A stretch of 64,000 nucleotides of DNA, taken from positions 827,395 through 891,394 of the forward strand of contig NZ_JALHAG010000001.1 in the NCBI RefSeq assembly GCF_022819085.1, given 5' to 3'. The position numbers and the translations under genes were made by a program. Each line of letters begins with the position of its first letter. The stretch's first letter is position 1. Shown here piece after piece: positions 58,313 to 64,000 of this stretch. Source of the stretch: Planococcus ruber. Its GTDB lineage: Bacteria > Bacillota > Bacilli > Bacillales_A > Planococcaceae. The notes under the pieces are model-generated. The model had not been told where the DNA came from and searched no databases. It saw only the letters and a list, made by a program, of their open reading frames with translations.

Positions 58313-59455
58313 ATGGCGGAGATTTCGATTAAAAATCTGGGAAAAACCTATGATAATGGCGCAACGGCCGTAACAGAATTTAATCTTGAAATCCAGAATG
58401 AAGAGTTCATTGTCTTCGTCGGCCCTTCAGGCTGCGGAAAATCGACAACGTTGCGAATGATTGCCGGCCTCGAGGAAATTACGGAAGGTGAATTCTTTAT
58501 TGATGGAAAACGCATGAATGAGGTCCAGCCAAAAGAAAGAGATATCGCTATGGTTTTTCAGAACTATGCTTTATATCCCCATATGACGGTATTTGAAAAC
58601 ATGGCTTTTGGACTAAAATTAAGGAAGTTCAAGAAAGCGGAGATCCGGAAACGTGTGGAAGATGCTGCAGATATTCTCGGTTTGCGGGAATATTTGGACA
58701 GAAAGCCGAAAGCCCTGTCAGGCGGACAGCGGCAGCGTGTGGCGCTCGGCCGTGCAATTGTCCGGGATGCCAAAGTATTTTTAATGGATGAGCCGCTGTC
58801 AAATCTGGATGCAAAACTGCGTGTCCAAATGCGGGCGGAAATTGCGAAACTCCATCAGCGGCTGAAAACGACGACGATTTATGTAACCCATGACCAGACC
58901 GAGGCGATGACGATGGCCACCCGGATCGTCATTATGAAAGATGGCCATATCCAGCAAGTCGGAAGCCCGAAAGAAGTCTATGATTATCCGGCGAATCGTT
59001 TTGTTGGAGGCTTTATCGGTTCACCGGCCATGAACTTTTTTGAAGGCCGTTTGGAAAAAGGCTCCTTTGTATTGGGTGACCGGACGATCGGCATCCCGAA
59101 AGAAACGTTGGACATCCTGAATAGCCGAGGCTACGTCGGGAAGCCGCTGACATTAGGGATCCGGCCGGAACATATCCACGTCAACAGCGAAGATTTATCC
59201 GGCCTGCCGGTCAGTGAATTTGATGCGACCGTTACCGTATCGGAATTGACAGGAGCAGAAACTATTATTTATGCCGTTTATGCGGAGCAGGAATTTATCG
59301 CCCGGGTTGAAGCGGACACGGCCATCGAGCCGGGGCACACCGCGCGGCTGGCTTTCGATATGTCGCATGTCCATTTCTTTGATGCAGAAAACGGCATGCG
59401 CATAAAAGCTGAGAAATCAGATAAGTCTGTTGCAGAAGTCGAATCTGTGCTATAG
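58313..59455 (+). CDS. MsmX/UgpC-type sugar ABC transporter ATPase
   Basis: ATPase of 380 aa with Walker A GPSGCGKST (about 38-46), signature LSGGQRQRVALGRA, Walker B VFLMDEPLSNLD, VTHDQTEAM and a C-terminal TOBE regulatory domain (LGIRPEHIHV near 280). It is transcribed divergently from the binding protein and permeases and is likely their motor; MsmX-like ATPases can also serve several importers. GGGGAATTTAA lies before the ATG. It is similar to but distinct from the ugpC copy at 0.1 kb. Confidence 0.92.
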   Translation: MAEISIKNLGKTYDNGATAVTEFNLEIQNEEFIVFVGPSGCGKSTTLRMIAGLEEITEGEFFIDGKRMNEVQPKERDIAMVFQNYALYPHMTVFENMAFGLKLRKFKKAEIRKRVEDAADILGLREYLDRKPKALSGGQRQRVALGRAIVRDAKVFLMDEPLSNLDAKLRVQMRAEIAKLHQRLKTTTIYVTHDQTEAMTMATRIVIMKDGHIQQVGSPKEVYDYPANRFVGGFIGSPAMNFFEGRLEKGSFVLGDRTIGIPKETLDILNSRGYVGKPLTLGIRPEHIHVNSEDLSGLPVSEFDATVTVSELTGAETIIYAVYAEQEFIARVEADTAIEPGHTARLAFDMSHVHFFDAENGMRIKAEKSDKSVAEVESVL

Positions 59456-59456
59456 T
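59448..59456 (+). promoter_or_regulatory. Extended -10 promoter of the thiamine leader
   Basis: TGCTATAGT (TG at 59448, TATAGT at 59451-59456), at the end of the ATPase gene and about 25 bases before the TPP aptamer. Confidence 0.45.
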
Positions 59457-59477
59457 GATGTCGACAACCAAATAAAA

Positions 59478-59572
59478 CACCCACTGGGGGAGCCGGATAT
59501 CGGCTGAGACGGGCATTAGCCCGGACCCTTTGAACCTGATCTGGATCATACCAGCGTAGGGAAGTGGCGAGA
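59478..59572 (+). ncRNA. TPP riboswitch
   Basis: Conserved THI-box elements are in order: ACTGGGGGAGCC, GGCTGAGACGGG, ACCCTTTGAACCTGATCTGG, ATCATACCAGCGTAGGGAAG. It lies directly upstream of tenA-thiM-thiD-thiE-thiW, with a terminator between, so thiamine pyrophosphate should stop transcription of the operon. Confidence 0.96.
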
Positions 59573-59606
59573 AGCATGCTATTTTTCTATCTATGACTGC
59601 ATACGC

Positions 59607-59643
59607 AAACGCCGCTTTCCTTAACTGGGAAGCGGCGTTTTTA
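59607..59643 (+). terminator. TPP-riboswitch terminator
   Basis: AACGCCGCTTTCC / GGGAAGCGGCGTT stem then T5, between the aptamer and tenA. Confidence 0.88.
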
Positions 59644-59665
59644 TTTGCAAAAAGGAGATGGCCAA

Positions 59666-60349
59666 ATGACATTTTGTAAAGAAGTCCGGTTGGAGTGCAA
59701 GGAGCTATGGGAAGCGAGTTTTGAACACCCGTTCGTTAAAGGGATAGCAGATGCGACGCTGCCGTTAAACGTCTTTCGCTATTACGTCATGCAGGATGCC
59801 TATTACTTAACGCATTTTGCAAAAGTGCAGGCGATCGGCGCGGTAAAAGCCAGTGATTTAGAAACGACTAAGCGATTTGCATTTCATGCAGAGCATACGT
59901 GTGCGGCAGAAATGGCTTTGCATGAATCGTTCATGAAAATCCTTGGAGTGACCAAAGAAGATTGGGCTGAATTTGAGCCATCGCCGAATGCCTACGCCTA
60001 CGTATCGCATATGTACCGTTCGGCTGAAGGAGATTTGGCAGATGTCCTCGCTGCGATTCTGCCTTGCTACTGGCTGTATCAGGAAATCGGCAACCGCCTG
60101 AAAGAAGCGAAGCCGGATCATCCGATCTACAGCCGCTGGATTGAAACTTATGGCGGCGAGGAATTTGCAGCGCTTGTAAGGGAACAGATGGAGCGGATGG
60201 ACCATCTCGCAGAAGGGCTTTCGGAAAATCGCCGCAAAGAACTGAAAGACCGTTTCCGGCGCAGCTGCTATTACGAATGGAATTTTTGGGAACAGGCTTG
60301 GACAATGCAGACATGGACGGTAAAACCTTATACGAAGGCTGGTGTTTAA
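59666..60349 (+). CDS. tenA: TenA: aminopyrimidine aminohydrolase (thiaminase II)
   Basis: Salvages thiamine breakdown products by hydrolysing aminomethyl-pyrimidine to HMP (227 aa). It has the all-helical TenA fold: HPFVKGIADATLPLNVFRYYVMQDAYYL, the catalytic Cys (about C134) in ILPCYWLYQEIGN, and YEWNFWEQAW near the end. ATG 59666 has AAAAGGAGATGG upstream. It is first gene of the TPP-riboswitch operon; thiM begins 1 base after its stop. Confidence 0.93.
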   Translation: MTFCKEVRLECKELWEASFEHPFVKGIADATLPLNVFRYYVMQDAYYLTHFAKVQAIGAVKASDLETTKRFAFHAEHTCAAEMALHESFMKILGVTKEDWAEFEPSPNAYAYVSHMYRSAEGDLADVLAAILPCYWLYQEIGNRLKEAKPDHPIYSRWIETYGGEEFAALVREQMERMDHLAEGLSENRRKELKDRFRRSCYYEWNFWEQAWTMQTWTVKPYTKAGV

Positions 60350-60350
60350 G

Positions 60351-61136
60351 ATGATTGAAAAATTGCGCGCTGAAAATCCGATTGTCCACTGCATCACGAA
60401 CCACGTCGTTTCAAATTTCCAGGCCAATGGGCTGCTAGCAATCGGGGCTTCTCCGATTATGGGGGAAGCGCCGGAAGAAGCGGCTGAACTTGCGTCGCTT
60501 TCGGGAGCTGTGTCGCTTAATATCGGAACGTTAAATGCCGGGACGCTGGAAAGCATGCTCATTGCCGGAAAGACAGCAAATCAATTGGGCCGCCCAGTCG
60601 TGCTAGATCCTGTAGGTGTAGGAGCGACAGCTTTCAGAGCCGCTGCAGCTGAGAAAATTTTGAGGGAAGTGAACATTGCCGTGCTTCGCTGCAATGCCGG
60701 AGAGCTTGCGGCCATTTGTGGAACTGAATGGCGAGGGAAAGGCGTAGATGCCGGCAGTGGGGAAGCGGATGTGAAACAGTTAGCAGTCGAGGCGGCGAAT
60801 AAACTCGGGCTGGTTGTCGCAGTGACCGGTCCGATTGATTTCGTGACGGATGGAAACGACTTGGTAGAAATTCCTTTTGGGCATCCGCTTATGTCGGCCA
60901 TTACGGGATCTGGCTGCCTGTTAAGCGCGGTGGTTGCTGCTTTTCTGGCAATCTCTCCTGAAAATGTATTAAATGCGGTCGCAGAAGCGCTGCGTTTTTA
61001 CGGTCAGGCCGGGGAACGAGCTGGCCAATCGGCTTCCGAACCGGGCAGTTTCCAAATCGAATTTCTCAATCAATTGTCTAAACAGAGTACAGGCCATAGC
61101 GAACACATTCCCGGAAAGGAGCTGCAGCAAAAATGA
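60351..61136 (+). CDS. thiM: ThiM: hydroxyethylthiazole kinase
   Basis: Phosphorylates the thiazole alcohol THZ for thiamine salvage (261 aa). Ribokinase-like fold with NPIVHCITNHVVSNFQANGLLAIGASPIM, VLDPVGVGAT, LRCNAGELAAICG and AITGSGCLLSAVVAAF, where the last Cys motif carries the catalytic site. I prefer ATG 60351 to GTG 60342, which overlaps tenA. thiD overlaps its end by 4 bases. Confidence 0.94.
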   Translation: MIEKLRAENPIVHCITNHVVSNFQANGLLAIGASPIMGEAPEEAAELASLSGAVSLNIGTLNAGTLESMLIAGKTANQLGRPVVLDPVGVGATAFRAAAAEKILREVNIAVLRCNAGELAAICGTEWRGKGVDAGSGEADVKQLAVEAANKLGLVVAVTGPIDFVTDGNDLVEIPFGHPLMSAITGSGCLLSAVVAAFLAISPENVLNAVAEALRFYGQAGERAGQSASEPGSFQIEFLNQLSKQSTGHSEHIPGKELQQK

Positions 61137-61969
61137 TTCCACAAGTATTAACCATCGCTGGATCGGATTCCGGAGGGGGAGCGGGGATTCAAGCGGATAT
61201 TAAAACATTTCAGGAACTCGGAGTTTATTCGACTTCTGTTCTGACGGCCGTGACCGCTCAGAATACGCTAGGCGTTGCCGCCATTTACCCCATGGCAAGA
61301 GAAGCCGTTCAGACTCAATTGCAGGCTGTCGGAAAGGATTTTCAGCTATCAGCATTGAAAACCGGAATGTTATTTAATGAAGAAATCATTGAAGAAACGG
61401 CCAAGTGGATTCGGCATTTCAATTGGCGGCAGCTGGTGGTCGACCCGGTCATGATTGCCAAAGGCGGAGCGAATTTATTGCGCGCAGAAGCAGGGGCTGC
61501 GTTGAAAAAGGAGTTGTTGCCGTTAGCGTCTGTGGTCACGCCGAATATACCGGAAGCGGAAGTCTTGAGCGGTATTGAGATTGCGGATCCTTTGTCGCGC
61601 AGACTTGCAGCAGAAAAGATTCTGTCGTTCGGCTCCCAGTCCGTCATTATCAAAGGGGGACACGGGAAGGACGAAGAGACCGCAGAAGATTTCTTTCTTC
61701 ATCGGGACGGCGAGGAGCTGCTGTTCCGGTCGCCTCGAATTGCGACAGTGCAAACCCATGGCACCGGCTGTACGTTTTCGGCCGCCCTAGCTGCGGAGCT
61801 GGCGAAAGGGCAGCCGCTTAAAGAAGCGATCTATACCGCTAAACGATTTATCCAGGCGGCTTTGAGCAGTGAATTGAATATCGGGGCTGGCCATGGTCCG
61901 ACCAATCACGCCGCCTACCGAAAATATGGGGATGAAAGAAGGGAAATGTACGATGTCGAAATTCAGTAG
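61133..61969 (+). CDS. thiD: ThiD: HMP / HMP-phosphate kinase
   Basis: Two-step kinase (278 aa) that makes HMP pyrophosphate. It has the start TIAGSDSGGGAGIQADIKTFQELGVY, LVVDPVMIAKGG, TPNIPEAEVLSG, VIIKGGHGKD and THGTGCTFSAALAAELAKG with the catalytic Asp/Cys region. The start codon overlaps the thiM stop (ATGA), with GGAAAGGAGC upstream. It overlaps thiE by 17 bases. Confidence 0.95.
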   Translation: MIPQVLTIAGSDSGGGAGIQADIKTFQELGVYSTSVLTAVTAQNTLGVAAIYPMAREAVQTQLQAVGKDFQLSALKTGMLFNEEIIEETAKWIRHFNWRQLVVDPVMIAKGGANLLRAEAGAALKKELLPLASVVTPNIPEAEVLSGIEIADPLSRRLAAEKILSFGSQSVIIKGGHGKDEETAEDFFLHRDGEELLFRSPRIATVQTHGTGCTFSAALAAELAKGQPLKEAIYTAKRFIQAALSSELNIGAGHGPTNHAAYRKYGDERREMYDVEIQ

Positions 61970-62609
61970 AGTGCCGGCCGTTTATTTTATTCTCGGAACA
62001 GGAAATGCCGGAGGAAAAGATCCATTGGCCGTTCTCGAAGCAGCTTTAAAAGCAGGCATCGATTATTTTCAATTGAGGGAGAAAGGGCCAAATGCATTAG
62101 AAGGTGCGGAATTGCTGAAGTTTGCGCTCGACTGCAAGGAGCTGTGCCGGCGCTATGAAACGCCTTTCCTGATCAATGACGATCTTGAGCTAGCCAGGGC
62201 CATTGATGCAGACGGCCTTCATATTGGCCAGGACGACGCACCTGCTTCAATGGTCCGCAAAATTTTGGGTGCTGAGAAACTGCTCGGTGTATCGGTCCAT
62301 TCATTGGCGGAGGCAAAACACGCTGTGGAAAGCGGTGCGGATTATGTCGGAATGGGACCTGTATTCCAGACTTCCACAAAAGCCGATGCGAAAGCCCCGG
62401 CTGGAGTGGCCGGCATCCAACAGGTAAAGGATGCATATCCGAAGTTGCCGATTGTCGGCATTGGGGGAATCGGCTCTGAAAATGCCGAATCGGTTTGGAA
62501 GGCCGGAGCCGCTGGCGTTGCGGTCATCAGCGCGATCGCGTATGCAGAAGACGTTGCGGCGGAAGTAACAGCCTTAAGAGCTTCAGCGCTGGATGGTGTC
62601 GCTAAATGA
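61953..62609 (+). CDS. thiE: ThiE: thiamine-phosphate synthase
   Basis: Joins HMP pyrophosphate to thiazole phosphate to give thiamine phosphate (218 aa). TIM barrel with FQLREKGPNALEG, LINDDLELARAIDADGLHIGQDDAPA, LLGVSVHSLAEA, YVGMGPVFQTSTKADA and GIGGIGSENAESVWKAGAAGVAVISAI. The true ATG is 61953, inside the end of thiD, with GAAAGAAGGGAAA upstream. Confidence 0.95.
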   Translation: MSKFSRVPAVYFILGTGNAGGKDPLAVLEAALKAGIDYFQLREKGPNALEGAELLKFALDCKELCRRYETPFLINDDLELARAIDADGLHIGQDDAPASMVRKILGAEKLLGVSVHSLAEAKHAVESGADYVGMGPVFQTSTKADAKAPAGVAGIQQVKDAYPKLPIVGIGGIGSENAESVWKAGAAGVAVISAIAYAEDVAAEVTALRASALDGVAK

Positions 62610-63094
62610 AAACGAAGAAATTGGTTATTTTAGCCATGCTTTCGGCTATCAGCGTGGCCGGATCTGCCTTTGTTTCTTTTCCTGCCGGAATTGCTCGCGC
62701 TTATCCCATCCAGCATGCCGTAAATGTGGTCACGGCAGTCATCTTTGGCCCGGCTGCTGCAGTTTCAGTAGCTTTTCTCACCGCGATTGTCCGCATCATG
62801 ACCGGAACGGGCTCGCTGCTCGCCTTTCCGGGAGGCATGATCGGGGCATTGCTTGCCGGCTTGCTTTATATGAAATTCGGGAAAGTATGGACGGCTGCCC
62901 TCGGCGAAGTGGTGGGCACCGGCATTCTGGCCGCGCTCCTTGCCGTTCCGTACGCTAAATTTTTGATGGGTACAGAAGCAGCTGCGCTGTTCTTTATGCC
63001 GCCCTTTCTCGTATCCAGCTTATCCGGAGCTATCCTAGGTGCCGTACTTGTGCGCCGCCTCGTCTTGAACCGGGTGAAATTACCCTTATATTAA
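62606..63094 (+). CDS. thiW: ThiW: S-component of an ECF-type thiazole transporter
   Basis: Membrane protein of 162 aa with five to six hydrophobic segments, the substrate-binding component of an energy-coupling-factor importer. ThiW is predicted to bring in hydroxyethylthiazole. It shows VSFPAGIARAYPIQHAVNVVTAVIFGP and RIMTGTGSLLAFPGGMIGALLAGLLY, both typical of ThiW. It overlaps thiE by 4 bases. Shared ECF energising genes lie outside the window. Confidence 0.9.
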   Translation: MKTKKLVILAMLSAISVAGSAFVSFPAGIARAYPIQHAVNVVTAVIFGPAAAVSVAFLTAIVRIMTGTGSLLAFPGGMIGALLAGLLYMKFGKVWTAALGEVVGTGILAALLAVPYAKFLMGTEAAALFFMPPFLVSSLSGAILGAVLVRRLVLNRVKLPLY

Positions 63095-63117
63095 AAATGT
63101 TTCATTCTTGCTACTGC

Positions 63118-63144
63118 GTTTATTCCTTCGATAAAGAGGGGAAA
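63118..63144 (+). promoter_or_regulatory. Candidate sigB promoter of the YkuS-YtxH gene
   Basis: GTTTAT (63118-63123), 15-base spacer, GGGAAA (63139-63144). Confidence 0.45.
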
Positions 63145-63196
63145 TAAAAAACTATAAGCAAAAGTGAGACAAATTTGAAAAGGGAGTGGGCAAAAG

Positions 63197-64000
63197 ATGG
63201 TGAAAATTGCAGTAGAAGAACCGTTTGTATCCGTAAAAAATGCGTTAGAACAAAAAGGCTATAAAGCAGAAATGTTGACCGACAAGACGGATTCAATGGA
63301 CTATGATTGCGTAGTCGTCCGGGATCAAGAAGATTTGGCCGATTTTCACATGAATGTCCCTCTTGTGGATGCAAGAGGACGCACTTTGCATGAAATCGTC
63401 GAAGAAGTGGAAGAACGTTTAGTGCGTGCCGGAAAAATCGACAAGCCACTTTCTCAGACTGATGGCAAAGGCGGCCTCGGCAGCTCAGCATTTATTAAGG
63501 GTGCCGCGACAGGCGCCATTATCGGTGCAGCCGCCGGTCTTTTATTAACGCCAAAAAGCGGAAAAGAAATGCAGGCAGTCGTAAAAGATAAAACGGCAGG
63601 CTCTTCGCAAAAACTTTCCGATACCGCTGGCAAAACAAAAGAAAAATTGAGCGGCACCGTCGATCAAGTGAAAGACAAAGTCGGCCAAGTGAAAGAAAAA
63701 GCTTCGGGTGCGACAGATGCCACCAAAGGCAAAGTCGATGAGCTGAAAGCGAAGCGCACGGAGAAAAAAGAAGAAAAAGAATTGAAGAAGCAGGAAAAGG
63801 CCGTCATCAAAGAAGCGAAAGCTGAAGAAAAAGCGAAAAAAGAACATGAAAAAGCAGAAAAACAAGTTGAAAAAGAAGTGAAGAAAGCAGAAAAAGAAGC
63901 CAGTCAAGATAAAGGCCAAACACAGGTAGTGGAATTGGGCGATGCCGACATCACTCAAAACGATTCAGGCAGCGCAACCATTACACCGAAGAATAAAGAC
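63197..64000 (+). CDS. UPF0180 (YkuS) + YtxH-like stress protein, cut by window end
   Basis: A frame with no stop to the window edge (268 codons). Residues 1-about 75 match the UPF0180/YkuS family (VKIAVEEPFVSVKNALEQKGY, DYDCVVVRDQEDL, VDARGRTLHEIVEEVEERL). Residues about 95-130 are a YtxH-type domain (FIKGAATGAIIGAAAGLLLTP, SGKEM). A long lysine/glutamate-rich helical tail follows (VDQVKDKVGQVKEKASGAT, then EKKEEKELKKQEK), apolipoprotein/LEA-like. ATG 63197 has AAAAGGGAGTGG upstream. In Bacillus the two domains are separate proteins; here they are fused. A sigB-like promoter fits stress induction. Confidence 0.82.
   Translation, partial: MVKIAVEEPFVSVKNALEQKGYKAEMLTDKTDSMDYDCVVVRDQEDLADFHMNVPLVDARGRTLHEIVEEVEERLVRAGKIDKPLSQTDGKGGLGSSAFIKGAATGAIIGAAAGLLLTPKSGKEMQAVVKDKTAGSSQKLSDTAGKTKEKLSGTVDQVKDKVGQVKEKASGATDATKGKVDELKAKRTEKKEEKELKKQEKAVIKEAKAEEKAKKEHEKAEKQVEKEVKKAEKEASQDKGQTQVVELGDADITQNDSGSATITPKNKD

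Overview
The window looks like the chromosome of a low-to-moderate GC Bacillota, most likely family Planococcaceae (Planococcus/Planomicrobium type). The reasons are strong AGGAGG ribosome sites, sigA promoters, many intrinsic terminators, lysine and TPP riboswitches, an AdaA/AdaB pair, a Spo0E-like peptide, RsbR/RsbQ stress proteins and sigB-like promoters. The family is an inference; no rRNA or tRNA gene is present to confirm it. I see no prophage, CRISPR array or intact insertion sequence.

Layout. 0.1-4.8 kb: ugp-type glycerol-phosphate importer, phosphodiesterase and an acyltransferase. 4.9-7.8 kb: phosphoesterase, PEP-mutase-family enzyme and adaptive alkylation repair (adaA-adaB). 8-9.9 kb: SDR with a divergent TetR regulator, then a Spo0E-like peptide. 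10-14.2 kb: two-component system divergent from an ABC exporter. 14.3-18 kb: RDD protein, decayed methyltransferase, stress proteins and an RsbR paralogue. 18-21.4 kb: MerR regulator with two CNNM/HlyC proteins, then RidA. 21.6-27.6 kb: an ECF sigma factor, anti-sigma factor, class F-like sortase and two MPATG surface proteins. 27.7-29.6 kb: two SDRs. 29.8-32.6 kb: RsbQ, a PAS-GGDEF protein and a second RsbR paralogue. 32.6-44.3 kb: dapA under a lysine riboswitch, methyltransferase, metallopeptidase, TraB protein, decayed RND pump, MFS pump, nucleoside and purine permeases, and a NERD protein lying between two repeat arrays. 44.3-48.7 kb: B12-type MerR photoreceptor and three MFS copies, one decayed. 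49-53 kb: two CoA-transferases around a LytTR regulator. 53-59.5 kb: VOC protein, rlmN and a sugar ABC importer with its own ATPase. 59.5-63.1 kb: TPP riboswitch and tenA-thiM-thiD-thiE-thiW. 63.2 kb to the edge: a UPF0180-YtxH stress protein cut by the window end.

The most interesting locus is 21.6-27.6 kb. Three promoters share the pattern TGA(T/A)CT-N16-CGTT. They lie before surface protein A, before surface protein B plus sortase, and (divergently) before the sigma/anti-sigma pair. This suggests a self-contained regulon: a membrane anti-sigma factor senses a signal and releases an ECF sigma factor, which makes two histidine-bearing helical-repeat surface proteins and the sortase that may anchor them. 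The second notable locus is 29.8-31.6 kb, where an RsbQ hydrolase is paired with an RsbP-like PAS domain whose output is a GGDEF domain rather than the usual PP2C phosphatase. A third is a probable hairpin-bridged ribosome site seen in both CNNM/HlyC genes.

At least six candidate sigB promoters, two RsbR paralogues and RsbQ make general stress control a theme of the window. Catabolite control (cre-like sites) is likely for the nucleoside transporter and possibly for the CoA-transferases. All assignments come from reading motifs by eye; no database search was run.
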